The notes: generated by a model from the letters alone, not told the origin. Counted from the stretch's first letter, positions 44,407 to 54,523 are shown. The stretch is DNA of 64,000 nucleotides from Vibrio sp. 99-8-1 (GCF_013114595.1 NZ_VTXE01000004.1:1-64000), one strand, 5' to 3'. A program made the numbers and translations.

Positions 44407-44676
44407 ATGGCAACAGCACGTTTAGATATTCGTCTTGATGAAGAGATCAAGGCAAAAGCTGAAAAAGCATCGGCTTTGCTTGGGCTAAAAAGTCTTACTG
44501 AGTATGTAGTTAGGCTTATGGATGAAGATGCAACAAACGTAATTGCAGAGCACGAAGGCATAGTGGTTAAAGACAGTGTCTTTGATGAATTTATGGTGGC
44601 ATGTGACAAAGCAAAAGCACCAAATAAAGCTTTGTTAGAAGCGGCCAAACTTGCAAATGAGAGCGGTATTAAGTGA
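44407..44676 (+). CDS. DUF1778 antitoxin (TacA-like)
   Basis: 89 aa. The N-terminus ATARLDIRLDEEIKAKAEKAS is a ribbon-helix-helix DNA-binding fold, and the C-terminal half (FDEFMVACDKAKAPNKALLEAAKL) is the toxin-neutralising tail typical of DUF1778. The start at 44407 follows AGGGAG; the frame extends further upstream through the promoter but is not translated there. Its last codons overlap the toxin's GTG start by 4 bp. Confidence 0.92.
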   Translation: MATARLDIRLDEEIKAKAEKASALLGLKSLTEYVVRLMDEDATNVIAEHEGIVVKDSVFDEFMVACDKAKAPNKALLEAAKLANESGIK

Positions 44677-45206
44677 GTTGGAGCAAAGAGTTCGTAGAAC
44701 TTAGTAAATCAAAGCACGACCGCAACTCATTCGATTGTGGTGAGAAAGAGCTGAATACGTTTATTCGCACTCAAGCGGCAAAACATATGCAAGCAGGCAT
44801 TAGCCGAACGATGATTTTGCCTAGTGCTCAACCATTGTTTAATCAAAAATATGCTATATGTGCATTTTATAGCGTTGCTCCTAGCTCAATCCGTCGAGAG
44901 ACCCTACCAACGCAACTAGCAAAAAAACTTCCTAGATACCCAATACCAGTATTTCTCCTAGCTCAGCTAGCTGTGCATAAAGAATTTCATGGTTCAGGGC
45001 TTGGAAAAATTAGCTTAATCCGCGCTCTGAAATATCTTTGGGAAGTGAATCATCATATGCGAGCTTATGCGATTGTGGTGGACTGCCTTACGGATTCAGC
45101 GCAAGCATTCTATACAAAGTTCGGCTTTGAAATTTTGTGCGAATATAACGGACGTATGCGTCTGTTTTTACCTATGAAAACGTTAGATAGGCTATTTAAT
45201 CAATAA
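44673..45206 (+). CDS. GNAT toxin (TacT-like)
   Basis: 177-aa acetyltransferase toxin of type II systems. TacT-type enzymes acetylate the amino group of aminoacyl-tRNAs and block translation. It starts with GTG overlapping the antitoxin stop. It has RNSFDCGEKELNTFIRTQAAKH, a hallmark of this branch, LAQLAVHKEFHGSGLGKISL (acetyl-CoA site, about 90-110) and FYTKFGFE. It stands at the right edge of the CDI-like island and would be expected to stabilise it. Confidence 0.92.
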   Translation: MSWSKEFVELSKSKHDRNSFDCGEKELNTFIRTQAAKHMQAGISRTMILPSAQPLFNQKYAICAFYSVAPSSIRRETLPTQLAKKLPRYPIPVFLLAQLAVHKEFHGSGLGKISLIRALKYLWEVNHHMRAYAIVVDCLTDSAQAFYTKFGFEILCEYNGRMRLFLPMKTLDRLFNQ

Positions 45207-45339
45207 ACTATGAACATATTACGCATCTAATCGTGATTCACAACACTTGGCATTTTTGTTCTAAGCAGCTTGAGTGTTATCGGTATAATGTTTAGGTTAA
45301 GTGTTGGTGTTTACCTGTCGACGAAGAATGGAGTCTGTT

Positions 45340-45876
45340 ATGGCGAGAGCTAAGACAAAAGAAGAGTTAATTTCTCAAGCGGATGATAATTTTATAAAGC
45401 TGTTTCGGTATATCGATTCTATGTCCGAACAAGCATTAAATACCGAATTTGATTTTTCCGATGACAAAAGCAAAAAAGAATCGCATTGGAGCCGAGACAG
45501 AAACCTACGGGATGTTTTGATACATCTGTATGAGTGGCATCAGTTGTTACTAAATTGGGTCAATTCAAACATGTCGGGTCAGAAAGCGGCTTTTCTTCCT
45601 CCACCATACAATTGGAAAACGTATGGCCAGATGAATATTGAGTTTTGGCAAAAACATCAACAAACCGAATTGTTAACTGCAAAGGCTCTGCTGCAAGAGA
45701 GCCATAAAGCCGCGCTCGAAGTCGCTAAAAACTTCACCAATGAAGAGCTGTACACTAAACAGTACTTCGACTGGACAGGCACAACAACGCTAGGAAGTTA
45801 TTGTGTATCCGCGATGCCAAGTCATTATGATTGGGCGTTAAAGAAGCTACGAGCTCACGCAAAAATGCAGTCTTGA
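45340..45876 (+). CDS. ClbS/DfsB-family (DUF1706) protein
   Basis: 178 aa. It starts MARAKTKEELISQADDNF, with HWSRDRNLRDVLIHLYEWHQLLLNWV and AMPSHYDWALKKLRAH, typical of the DUF1706 four-helix (DinB-like) family. ClbS, a member, hydrolyses colibactin; most others have no known substrate. The ATG at 45340 follows GGAG. It is transcribed alone, 133 bp after the toxin gene. Confidence 0.85.
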   Translation: MARAKTKEELISQADDNFIKLFRYIDSMSEQALNTEFDFSDDKSKKESHWSRDRNLRDVLIHLYEWHQLLLNWVNSNMSGQKAAFLPPPYNWKTYGQMNIEFWQKHQQTELLTAKALLQESHKAALEVAKNFTNEELYTKQYFDWTGTTTLGSYCVSAMPSHYDWALKKLRAHAKMQS

Positions 45877-45990
45877 ACAGTGTCGCCAGTTAAGACTCGT
45901 GTGTATCTTTATGTTTTATATTTGCCTTTAGTGTTATGTCGCCACTGAGGCTCTATGCTTTGAATGAGTTCAGAATAAAGGAGAGTAGCC

Positions 45991-46200
45991 ATGAAAACGG
46001 TATTGGAGTCAGAGTTGGTTTGCCCGACGTGCGGACATAAAAGCCGAGAAGTCATGCCTACAAATTCGTGTCTCTATTTTTACGAATGCAAAGGGTGTGG
46101 AGAGTTACTCAAACCTAACACTGGCGATTGCTGTGTATTTTGCTCTTATGGCAGTGTTCCTTGCCCTCCAATTCAAGAGCAAGGTAAGTGCTGTAATTAG
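45991..46200 (+). CDS. Small cysteine-rich zinc-ribbon-like protein
   Basis: 69 aa with CPTCGHKS (C11, C14), CKGCGE (about 34-37), GDCCVFCSYG (about 47-56) and a C-terminal CC. The pattern indicates one or two zinc sites. I recall similar small proteins in many proteobacteria with no assigned role. The ribosome binding site AAGGAGA is strong. Confidence 0.82.
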   Translation: MKTVLESELVCPTCGHKSREVMPTNSCLYFYECKGCGELLKPNTGDCCVFCSYGSVPCPPIQEQGKCCN

Positions 46201-46270
46201 TTGCTTGTAAAACCAGATTACATAATAGGGAGAAACCTCTCGAAATGAACAGTTGGTACAAAGGAATAAA

Positions 46271-46771
46271 ATGAAAAAAATAGCAGTGTTAGTTGTTTGC
46301 ACCCTTCTTGGTGCTTGTGCCAGTAAAGAGTTACCAGTAGAAGAAAATTCTAGTGTTCAAAATGTAAGTTCTGATCAGATTATAGGTGTATGGAAATGCG
46401 ATGCCAGTGCATTTGCTAACGGTAGGGGACCTGAGTTTAAAACAGAAAACAACTATGCGGAAAATAAAACCTTTAATACCACAGGAAAGATGGAAGAACG
46501 CATGGGTAGTTTTAGTAACTTAGTGTCCATTAAAATTGAGGCGAAAGGAACATGGCAGTTAGATGGCAACGTATTGATAGAAACAGCAGCAGAGAGCGAT
46601 GCGATTGCAAACAATATGTTTTCAAGAAGTGTTGTGGACAAAATTAATAGTGATATGCCCGAGGTTTTAGTTAGTGCGTATGAACTCTCATTTGAAAGCG
46701 CAGAAAGAATGGAAATGAAAGGCCTTAATAATGGGCCTGTATTGAAGTGCCAACGCAAGTCAGCGTTTTGA
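46271..46771 (+). CDS. Hypothetical lipoprotein
   Basis: 166 aa. Signal MKKIAVLVVCTLLGAC with lipobox LGAC (C16) followed by ASKELPVEENSS. The mature part is a single soluble domain with GVWKCDASAFANGRG and GTWQLDGNVL, suggestive of a lipocalin-like or other beta-barrel fold. The function is unknown. AAGGAAT lies upstream. Confidence 0.8.
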   Translation: MKKIAVLVVCTLLGACASKELPVEENSSVQNVSSDQIIGVWKCDASAFANGRGPEFKTENNYAENKTFNTTGKMEERMGSFSNLVSIKIEAKGTWQLDGNVLIETAAESDAIANNMFSRSVVDKINSDMPEVLVSAYELSFESAERMEMKGLNNGPVLKCQRKSAF

Positions 46772-46843
46772 TAAAAACCGGTACTATCGCTAAACAAGCT
46801 CTTTGGCATCACTTGGTTATAAAATAGAGTAAGGAACAATCAG

Positions 46844-47236
46844 ATGGAAGTGCATGAGTGCGTCTCTTTTATTTTGCTTAAGGATGACAACGTTTTGCTT
46901 GAAAAACGCAGCGAGTATAAGAGAACAGATCCAGGTTTGATTAATATTCCTGGTGGGCACATGGATGAAGGTGAAACTCAACGGCAAACCTTATGCCGCG
47001 AGGTGAAGGAAGAGCTCAATGTTATTCCAACTCAGTACCAGTACTTATGTTCGCTATACCATCCCACCAGTGAACTACAGTTGATTCATTACTATATTGT
47101 TAATCAGTGGCAAGGGGAAATTACAGCCCAAGAAGCTGAAGATGTGCAATGGTTTAAGTTGGCTTCCGTACAGCTTGCTATAGAAGCTGATAATATTGCG
47201 TTGGCAGAAGTAGCAAGGGTGAGTCGCTACCTTTGA
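46844..47236 (+). CDS. NUDIX hydrolase
   Basis: 130 aa with the Nudix box GGHMDEGETQRQTLCREVKEEL (about 37-58, seen in segments), which hydrolyses a nucleoside diphosphate linked to another group. The N-terminus CVSFILLKDDNVLLEKRS fits MutT-like enzymes. The substrate is unknown. It lies upstream of an HD hydrolase gene on the same strand. Confidence 0.88.
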   Translation: MEVHECVSFILLKDDNVLLEKRSEYKRTDPGLINIPGGHMDEGETQRQTLCREVKEELNVIPTQYQYLCSLYHPTSELQLIHYYIVNQWQGEITAQEAEDVQWFKLASVQLAIEADNIALAEVARVSRYL

Positions 47237-47321
47237 ACAAGTGTCTGGTTAATGGCCGTGATAGGGCACGTTGTTGTTGCTTATTGAGTGAGTTTTGCGG
47301 TGTAGGGTGTATAAAATAGCT

Positions 47322-47960
47322 ATGAAACGTCAAATGTTAGACTCTTTCGAGAAGCAGTTTTGTAAATTTATCGAGTTGGAAATGCAGCAAGATCTTGCTC
47401 ACGACTTAAACCATGTCTTAAGAGTGGTCAAAACGGCAAAATCTTTATGCGAAAGTGAAGGCGCAAAGTTGGAAATCGTACTTCCAGCGGCCTATCTTCA
47501 TGACTGTTTCTCATTTGCAAAGAATCATCCAGAAAGAGCTAGCAGCTCTAAGATAGCATCGGAAAAAGCGCTAGCTTACCTTGATAATATCGGTTACCCC
47601 CCAGCCTTGTTTCCTGAAATCAGCCACGCGATCATAGCGCACAGTTTCAGCGCTAACATCAAGCCAGAAACATTGGAAGCGCAGATAGTACAAGATGCCG
47701 ACCGGTTAGATGCTCTAGGTGCCATTGGTATTGCAAGGTGTTTACAAGTCAGTACCAGCTTAGGTGTCGATCTCTACCACCCTTCAGATCCATTTGCTCA
47801 GTCTCGCGATCTAGATGATAAACAGCATAGTATCGATCACTTCTATGTGAAGTTGCTTAACCTTAAAAAGAGCATGAACACATCTTCTGCCAAAGCAGAA
47901 GCGGAGAGGCGAACTGCTTTTATGTTGGAATATTTAAAGCAGCTCGGTTCCGAGATTTAG
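47322..47960 (+). CDS. HD-domain phosphohydrolase, YedJ-like
   Basis: 212 aa. Metal-binding residues are visible: AHDLNH (H27, D28, H31), LHDC (H60, D61), IIAHSFSA (about 102-110) and QDADRLDALGAIGIAR (D131). Sequence and length follow E. coli YedJ. A specific substrate is not known for YedJ. The ATG at 47322 was chosen over the frame start because the extra residues are unlike the family. It converges with glgC, with only 14 bp between the stops. Confidence 0.87.
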   Translation: MKRQMLDSFEKQFCKFIELEMQQDLAHDLNHVLRVVKTAKSLCESEGAKLEIVLPAAYLHDCFSFAKNHPERASSSKIASEKALAYLDNIGYPPALFPEISHAIIAHSFSANIKPETLEAQIVQDADRLDALGAIGIARCLQVSTSLGVDLYHPSDPFAQSRDLDDKQHSIDHFYVKLLNLKKSMNTSSAKAEAERRTAFMLEYLKQLGSEI

Positions 47961-47974
47961 CGGTCGCTTTAAAG

Positions 47975-49195
47975 TCATGAATCAAAGCAATAAGACTCCG
48001 GAACCACGACCACTCCCTGTTCTGAGATGGTAAAGCGCTCTCTGTCTTTAGCTGGGTTTATACCAATTTTGGTTCCTGCTGGGATCTGGACATGTTTATC
48101 TATGATGCAATTTTTTAGTTGGCAGTTCTCACCAACGGACACATTGTCAAATAGTATGCAGCTAGATACAGTGGCTCCATTCTCCACCTTAACCTCTGGT
48201 GACAAAATCGAGTCTTGTACTGAGCCTCCGCTAATCACCACGCCACTTGAGATAATTGAATTGATAAATATACCTTCATTTCCGGTTGCGGATGAGACGG
48301 TTCTGGCTGGTGGCAGTTGTGGTTCATAGGTACGAATAGGCCAATTCTTCTGGTATAAATCCATCGGTGGTACAGGTTGTAGTAAATCCATATTGGCCTG
48401 ATAAAAACTGTCTATGGTTCCTACGTCGCGCCAATAGGTATCTGCAGATACTCGACCTGACTCGCCACCAAATTGATGAGAATAGACCTTCTCGCCATCG
48501 ATGAGTTTGGGAATGATATCTTTGCCGAAATCATGACTGGATCTAGGGTTAGCGGCATCTTGTTGAAGCACTTGATTTAGCGCATCAGTAGAAAAGATGT
48601 AGATCCCCATAGAGGCAAGCGCTTTGTCTGGCTTATCGGGGATAGATGTTGGACGGGCGGGTTTTTCTGAAAACGCCACGATTTGTTGCTGCTCATTAAT
48701 AGACATTACCCCAAAGGCACTTGCTTCATTTAAGGGCACTTCCATACAACCAACGGTTAAGTCGGCATTGGTCTTTTTGTGTTTTTTAAGCATGGCATCA
48801 TAGTCCATGCGGTAAATATGATCCCCCGATAAGACAACAACATACTTAGCTTCACTACGAGACAGCAACCATAAGTTTTGATAAATGGCGTCTGCGGTGC
48901 CGCTGTACCATTTGTCACCGTGGCGCATTTGAGGAGGCACAACCGTAATGTATTCACCTAGCTCAGGATTAAAGACCGACCAACCATCTCGCAAATGTTT
49001 TTGTAGCGAGTGAGACTTGTATTGAGTCAGCACTAAAATGCGTCGCAAACCAGAATGCAGACAGTTGGTTAAGGTAAAATCAATGATGCGATATTTGCCG
49101 CCAAAAGGAACGGCGGGTTTTGCTCTGTTATCGGTTAAAGGGGATAGGCGTGACCCCATACCTCCGGCAAGTACTACTGTAAGCGTGTCGTGCAT
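47975..49195 (-). CDS. glgC: Glucose-1-phosphate adenylyltransferase
   Basis: 406-aa enzyme that makes ADP-glucose for glycogen synthesis. It has VVLAGGMGSRLSPLTDNRAKPAVPFGGKYRIIDF (seen in segments), VVLSGDHIYRMDY, FSEKP and YWRDVGTIDSFYQANMDL. A C-terminal left-handed helix region follows. Other glg genes are not next to it. Its position by an amylase and, further right, an amylosucrase suggests a local set of alpha-glucan genes. GGGGA lies upstream of the ATG. Confidence 0.95.
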   Translation of the reverse strand: MHDTLTVVLAGGMGSRLSPLTDNRAKPAVPFGGKYRIIDFTLTNCLHSGLRRILVLTQYKSHSLQKHLRDGWSVFNPELGEYITVVPPQMRHGDKWYSGTADAIYQNLWLLSRSEAKYVVVLSGDHIYRMDYDAMLKKHKKTNADLTVGCMEVPLNEASAFGVMSINEQQQIVAFSEKPARPTSIPDKPDKALASMGIYIFSTDALNQVLQQDAANPRSSHDFGKDIIPKLIDGEKVYSHQFGGESGRVSADTYWRDVGTIDSFYQANMDLLQPVPPMDLYQKNWPIRTYEPQLPPARTVSSATGNEGIFINSIISSGVVISGGSVQDSILSPEVKVENGATVSSCILFDNVSVGENCQLKNCIIDKHVQIPAGTKIGINPAKDRERFTISEQGVVVVPESYCFDS

Positions 49196-49367
49196 AATCT
49201 AATCCCCAAGCTAATCAAGTGACGATACATTTATTAATCAAGTATCGAGCCAACAGTTAACCTGTTGATATTTAAATAGTTGAGTTATTCGGTTCTTGAT
49301 GCTTGCACTAGAGTGGCGCAGGTTGATATTAACTTGCACCAAATAGGTACTTCCTAAAGGGAGATGT

Positions 49368-50240
49368 TCAAAACGATTGAGAAAGCGTGTCGATAAACCA
49401 TTGATAGCGCTTGGCGATAGGTCTGTTTTGCTTGGTGACTAAGTAAACACTTTCTTTGCACTGTAGAGGCGGGTGAGTAATGTGAATATCTTTCTGCTGG
49501 GGAAATAGAGATACTGCACTTAACGGTAATACAGCAAATCCGAGTCCTTGCGCTACAGGGTAAAGAATTTGACTTAACTGATTAATGTAACCGTTGATCG
49601 GTATATTCGTTTGCGATTTGTCTAATCCATAACTGCGTAAAATTTCACTTAAATAGTGTTTCCCATCAGGGTGGTCTATAACCCCAAGTTCCGCTAGGTT
49701 TTGTTCAGTGATTGCGATGGATTTGGCTGTGTCCGGCAGAATCAAGAACAACTTCTCTTCGCCTATTTTTTGGTAGTGTAACTGATCAGATGGAAGTACT
49801 TTGGTCATCAAACCAATATCAATAGTATTGTCTATTAAGTCGTTTGCAATGCGCGAATTTGGTGCGGCTTCTAACGAAACCCGTAATTGCGGGTACTGTT
49901 TTTGTCTGCTTAAAAATGTGGCTTGAAACTGCATACAGAGTGAACCAGACATAGCAAAGCGACAGTCTCCGCTGTGCTCTGAGTCTTGTATTATGCTCTG
50001 TTTTAGTGCCGCTTCTTGTTTTAGCTGTTGGCAAGAGAACTGATAAACTTGGTTGCCAGCGTCGGTAAGCTCGAATTTTTTACCAAACTTAAGTAGAAGT
50101 TGTACCCCCAGTTCGTTCTCCAGTTTCTTAATATGTTGGCTCACTCCCGGTTGCGTCATAAAAAGCTTTTCAGCGGTTTTGGTAAAATGTCCCACTTCGA
50201 CCAGAGTTTTAAATGTGTAGAGCCAAGGGTTGATTAACAT
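49368..50240 (-). CDS. LysR-family transcriptional regulator
   Basis: 290 aa. N-terminal winged helix-turn-helix WLYTFKTLVEVGHFTKTAEKLFMTQPGVSQHIKKLENELG (6-45, seen in segments), followed by the substrate-binding domain. It is divergent from the GH13 amylase, with 396 bp between, so it may control that gene. The ribosome binding site is weak. The ligand is unknown. Confidence 0.9.
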   Translation of the reverse strand: MLINPWLYTFKTLVEVGHFTKTAEKLFMTQPGVSQHIKKLENELGVQLLLKFGKKFELTDAGNQVYQFSCQQLKQEAALKQSIIQDSEHSGDCRFAMSGSLCMQFQATFLSRQKQYPQLRVSLEAAPNSRIANDLIDNTIDIGLMTKVLPSDQLHYQKIGEEKLFLILPDTAKSIAITEQNLAELGVIDHPDGKHYLSEILRSYGLDKSQTNIPINGYINQLSQILYPVAQGLGFAVLPLSAVSLFPQQKDIHITHPPLQCKESVYLVTKQNRPIAKRYQWFIDTLSQSF

Positions 50241-50636
50241 AATTTTTCATAACAGGTGATTATTAACTTAAGGTTAATTGATAATCTAATCTTTTTAAAG
50301 ATAGTATTTATATTCATGATATATTTGGTTGCACAGAACTCAATCGGCCGTATAGCTTAGCTTAATGAAGTTAGTTGACCATGTTCCGTCTCTCTACGCC
50401 CTTATTCTCCCCCCAAATCAATCTATTAAAGGCTGATTTATTCCGTTACAGTGCCTTTATAATTCTGGTAATGGTTTAAGTTAATGCGTTATCGCCTGAT
50501 TGTGTCGTTGACTATACGGCACAGACGCTGTCTTGTATAAAGCACCAACAAAAAGTTGCAAAAATATACGGGAAAGGTCAACAGACCCTAAGGTAACGGG
50601 GTTTCTTTAACGCGCAAGTAAACACAGGATGTTTAA
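50241..50636. other. 396-bp intergenic region between LysR gene and amylase gene
   Basis: It probably holds LysR sites and the amylase promoter. The left part is AT-rich. A short TTGACT (about 50509) and TATAAA (about 50534) exist but lie too far apart for a standard promoter. No ORF with a good start signal was seen. Confidence 0.35.
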
Positions 50637-52007
50637 ATGAACATTAAGCAAAACGAAATTTTTACAACGGATGTGATTTTGCATGCGTTCGATTGGTCTT
50701 ATCAGGATGTAGCAGAAAAAGCTGGGCAAATTAGCCAGCTCGGCTATCGCTCTGTACTTGTTTCACCTCCAATGAAGTCATTAAAAAGCGACCCAGCAAC
50801 TAAGTGGTGGCAGCGCTATCAACCGCAAGACTATCGGGTTATAGATAATCAACTCGGTAATACGGAACAGTTTATTGAAATGATTACGGCCTTAACAAAA
50901 GTTGATGTGCAGGTTTATGTGGATGTGGTGTTCAATCACATGGCTAACGAATCCAGTGAAAGGTTGGATCTGCAATACCCTAGTCACGGGGATATGGAAA
51001 GTTACCAACGAGACAATAACCAATATCAAAAATGGCGTCTGTTTGGCGATCTTACTCAGCCACTATTTACCGAGAAGGATTTTGTTGAAGCGTTTGGCAT
51101 TGAAGATTGGAAGAATAAATGGCAGGTTCAAAATGGTCGAATTTCAGGAGGACCAGAAGACCCGGGGTTACCGACGTTGATTGACAACGAGCATGTGGTT
51201 GAGCAGCAGCAACACTATTTGAGAGCACTGAAAAAGTTAGGTGTAAAAGGGTTCCGTATTGATGCCGCAAAGCACATGACACTACAACATTTAAATAAAG
51301 TGTGGACCCGCGATATTACCCAAGATGTGCATATTTTTGGCGAGATAATTACCGATGGAGGAGCAACTAAGGAAGAGTACCAGTTGTTTTTGCAACCTTA
51401 TCTGCAATCTACCACTTTAGCTGCCTATGACTTTCCCCTTTTTAATAGCATTTTTAAGGCATTCAGTGAAACGGGAGACATGAAGTCTCTGATAAACCCT
51501 TACTGTTTTGGACAAGCGTTGTCTAAATCCAGAGCGATCACTTTTGCTATTACTCATGACATCCCCAATAACGATGTGTTTTCCGATTTGGTGATGGAGG
51601 AGCGATACGAGTGGTTAGCTTACTGCTATATACTTGGTCGGGATGGTGGTGTTCCGCTGATATATAGTGATTTAAACACCAGCAATATTCGTGACGAATC
51701 AGGTAAACCTCGTTGGCAAGATGCATGGAAAGAGCACCGTATGGCATCTATGATTCGCTTCCACAATAAAGTGCATGGTCAAACGATGGCAAGAGTCGTT
51801 GGAGATGAAGACTATTTAGTCTTTTCCCGAGGTGAAGAAGGCATAGTCGCCATTAATAAATCGGAAAAAACGATTCAGATATCCATCGATTGGCCATGGA
51901 ATATGTACGATCTGCTTAGCGACAGCCTGTTTTTATCTCAGCACGGAGAATTTGAATTCACACTGCCTGCACAATCGTGTTTGATGATGCTAAGAGCTAA
52001 GAGCTAA
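50637..52007 (+). CDS. Cytoplasmic GH13 alpha-amylase family enzyme
   Basis: 456 aa without a signal peptide, so it acts inside the cell. GH13 regions are visible: VYVDVVFNH (93-101), GFRIDAAKH (nucleophile D209), IFGEII (acid/base E236) and ITHDIPNND (D308). The C-terminus is a short beta domain ending LMMLRAKS, whose last codons come from a heptanucleotide repeat. It likely degrades alpha-1,4-glucans such as glycogen or imported maltodextrins; the exact product is not predictable. AGGA lies 9 nt upstream. Confidence 0.88.
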   Translation: MNIKQNEIFTTDVILHAFDWSYQDVAEKAGQISQLGYRSVLVSPPMKSLKSDPATKWWQRYQPQDYRVIDNQLGNTEQFIEMITALTKVDVQVYVDVVFNHMANESSERLDLQYPSHGDMESYQRDNNQYQKWRLFGDLTQPLFTEKDFVEAFGIEDWKNKWQVQNGRISGGPEDPGLPTLIDNEHVVEQQQHYLRALKKLGVKGFRIDAAKHMTLQHLNKVWTRDITQDVHIFGEIITDGGATKEEYQLFLQPYLQSTTLAAYDFPLFNSIFKAFSETGDMKSLINPYCFGQALSKSRAITFAITHDIPNNDVFSDLVMEERYEWLAYCYILGRDGGVPLIYSDLNTSNIRDESGKPRWQDAWKEHRMASMIRFHNKVHGQTMARVVGDEDYLVFSRGEEGIVAINKSEKTIQISIDWPWNMYDLLSDSLFLSQHGEFEFTLPAQSCLMMLRAKS

Positions 52008-52037
52008 GAGCTAAGAGCTAAGAGCTAAGAGCTAAGA
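51989..52037. repeat. GCTAAGA heptamer x7 across the amylase stop codon
   Basis: Seven perfect copies of GCTAAGA. The stop codon TAA of the amylase gene (52005-52007) lies in the third copy. Since the unit reads LRAKS-stop from its first copies, changes in copy number beyond three would not change the protein. The array ends just before the terminator. Confidence 0.95.
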
Positions 52038-52044
52038 GCCCAAA

Positions 52045-52079
52045 AAAAACGCCAGAGGCATGACTGCACTGGCGTTTTA
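52045..52079. terminator. Bidirectional terminator between amylase and chemoreceptor genes
   Basis: Stem AAAACGCCAG / CTGGCGTTTT with a 13-nt loop. A-run and T-run lie on either side. Confidence 0.88.
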
Positions 52080-52098
52080 TCTTTAATTATTGTTTGGT

Positions 52099-53967
52099 TT
52101 AAACAATAAACTTATTCAAGATATTGCTCTGTTCGCGAACGTTCTCTGTTTGTACTTGCATTGCCATGTTCGCTTCGTTTGCCCCTTCAGATACCTGAAC
52201 AGATAGGTCCTTAATTTTCACTGTATTAGAGTTGATCTCTTCAGCCACCAAGCTTTGCTCTTCGGCTGCAGAAGCAATCTGCATGTTCATGTCAGAAATG
52301 CGTTGAATTGCATCACGAATACGTTCTAGAGCGATGTTTGCTTCTTGTGCTTGTTCAACTGTATTACTCGCGGTTTCTTTACTTAGTCCCATCGCTTTGG
52401 CAACAGAACCTGCACCCGCTTGAAGTTGCTCAATCATGTTGCGGATTTCAGTCGTTGACTCTTGCGTTCTCTGTGCAAGGGTTCGTACTTCATCGGCAAC
52501 CACCGCAAAACCTCGACCTTGCTCACCGGCACGTGCAGCCTCAATCGCGGCGTTCAGTGCTAACAGGTTAGTTTGGTCGGCGATATCATTGATAACTTGC
52601 AGTACCGTCTCAATGCTGTCCGTTGCATCCTCAAGCGCTTTCACTTCGCTAACGGCTTGATCAATACGGTTGGACAACTCATTGATGGACTCTGTGGTAT
52701 GGCTAACAACCAGTGAACCTTGCTGAGTGGCATCATCGGCTTCTTGAGCGGCACCCGCGGCACCTTGTGCATTGCCTGCCATATCAGTAGAGGTAGTGGC
52801 CATTTCGTTCATTGCGGTAGCCAGTTGCTCAAGCTCTTGCAACTGTTCTTGCATGGCACTTGCAGCGTGTGATGAACCTTCTGCGGTACTTTCTGCCCCG
52901 CGAATAATCTCTTCACCAATGCCTTTAAGCTGTTTAATTTGACCTTGTAGTTTTTCTGTAAAGGTATTAAACCCACCAGCAAGTTCGGCAAATTCTTTGT
53001 CGGTTTTGGTAGACAGACGTTGTGTTAAGTCACCATCGCCAGTTGCTACGTCTTGAATAGCGTCATTCAGAGAGTCAAGAGGGCGCATCAATTTCGCAAT
53101 AAGTAGCAATAGGAGTGTGATACTAATAATTAGAGCTACAACGGTGAAAATGATGGATGATGTGCGCATCTCATAAACCGAAGCAAATGCAATATCCTGA
53201 TCTAAGGCAACACCAATAAACCAATCTTGATTCGGTACTTTTACAAAGTTAAAGACAAACTCTTGCCCATCAACATCAATATGTTGCATCTGTTGCTTAA
53301 TTTGCACACCAGTTTGATAGGAAGAGAATGGTTGGCCATTTTTCTCTGCATCAGGGTGAGCAATGGTTGAGCCTTTGCTATCGACAATAAATACGTAACC
53401 GGCATCAAACAGTTGCACGTTGTTTACGATTTCTGCCAGACCGACCAAGCTTACATCAAAAAAGAGTGCGCCTTTAAACTGGCCGTTTTCTCTTAATGGG
53501 GTCGCAATGGAGATAAGAATCTCTTTGGTTACAGAATCGGCATAAGGGTCGGTAACAATCAACTGATTTTGAGCTTTTGCATCTTTGTACCAAGGACGAG
53601 CGCGAGCATCCCATGAAGAACCTGGATCCCAACCTGGATCGCCACTAATGGCTTGACCGTTCGTTTCTAATCCCCCACCTACGAGTACAAAAGGTTTTTT
53701 AAGGGCAGGTTGATCGATAACGGCCATGATTGCGTCGGGAGCTAAGTTACGCTCAACGATGTTGGTGGTGTAACGAGCAACGTCTTTACGCCCTTCCATC
53801 TCTGAGACTACGTTATTTTTGACACTTTGCATAATGTCTTTAACGCTAACTTCGATAGTGGCTTCGAGCTCAGACTGGATAGTCATGACTTGTTTTACTG
53901 ATAGTAGACTTACCGTTACTAGCATTAAAACTGCTGAAGCGATAACGATTTTATGGCTAAATTTCAT
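52099..53967 (-). CDS. Methyl-accepting chemotaxis protein with a dCACHE-type sensor
   Basis: 622 aa. TM1 is near residues 6-28 ([18 protein letters not shown]). The periplasmic part of about 250 residues contains [23 protein letters not shown] and [18 protein letters not shown], typical of double Cache sensors that bind amino acids or other small ligands. TM2 is near 275-298, then HAMP, then the signalling tip [20 protein letters not shown]. The start at 53967 follows AAGGAA; the 639-aa alternative is less likely. The specific ligand is unknown. Confidence 0.93.
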   Translation of the reverse strand: MKFSHKIVIASAVLMLVTVSLLSVKQVMTIQSELEATIEVSVKDIMQSVKNNVVSEMEGRKDVARYTTNIVERNLAPDAIMAVIDQPALKKPFVLVGGGLETNGQAISGDPGWDPGSSWDARARPWYKDAKAQNQLIVTDPYADSVTKEILISIATPLRENGQFKGALFFDVSLVGLAEIVNNVQLFDAGYVFIVDSKGSTIAHPDAEKNGQPFSSYQTGVQIKQQMQHIDVDGQEFVFNFVKVPNQDWFIGVALDQDIAFASVYEMRTSSIIFTVVALIISITLLLLLIAKLMRPLDSLNDAIQDVATGDGDLTQRLSTKTDKEFAELAGGFNTFTEKLQGQIKQLKGIGEEIIRGAESTAEGSSHAASAMQEQLQELEQLATAMNEMATTSTDMAGNAQGAAGAAQEADDATQQGSLVVSHTTESINELSNRIDQAVSEVKALEDATDSIETVLQVINDIADQTNLLALNAAIEAARAGEQGRGFAVVADEVRTLAQRTQESTTEIRNMIEQLQAGAGSVAKAMGLSKETASNTVEQAQEANIALERIRDAIQRISDMNMQIASAAEEQSLVAEEINSNTVKIKDLSVQVSEGANEANMAMQVQTENVREQSNILNKFIV

Positions 53968-54523
53968 ATCTGATTCCTTCAAGTACTTCCATGGAACATA
54001 AGGATTAAAAAGCGCCAACTTTTGTATGATGATTTAATGTAAAACTAACTTGTAATTTTTGTATGTCAGTTTTTACTTTTATGAAAGTTAAATGTTATTT
54101 AAATAGAGCTTTCATAATGGTTTATCGGTAATTATAAGAGTTACTTTAGAGTTTAGCATATTCTAAAATTATGGATTACAGAGGGTGAACTGCGTATAAA
54201 TGCTTTAATAGTGGGCTTTTGCGACAAATTTAGCCATAAAAATGCCGTAATGTAAGTCAGCATTTCTATAAGGGAAGCGAAAGATAGCAATTAATTCTTA
54301 ATGACGTTGCTTTCGGTTTATTGATAAAAAACAAACTTGGATCAAATTCGTAGTGATTGATTGTAGAGTAATTAATCTAATTTTTAATGATTAAAGGGTG
54401 CAAATCATGGTGGTGGTGTTGATTTTTGCAGTTTGAAACAAGAATTGGCATTAACAACTAGTATGAAAGTCGTTCTATCTATGTGATAAACTTGCGGCCT
54501 ATACTGAACATAAGTGAAAGAAA
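53968..54523. other. 556-bp intergenic region, AT-rich
   Basis: Between the divergent chemoreceptor and S4-protein genes. No ORF with a start signal, hairpin or repeat was seen. A TGGCATT-like element near 54447 does not complete a sigma-54 site. Confidence 0.35.

Noticed and set aside
50460..50540. 18-codon ORF and TTGACT/TATAAA pair upstream of the amylase gene
   Set aside because: The ORF has no ribosome binding site and the hexamers are about 20 or more bases apart, beyond normal promoter spacing.
51989..52037. Heptamer array considered as a CRISPR-like repeat
   Set aside because: Units are contiguous with no spacers and far too short.
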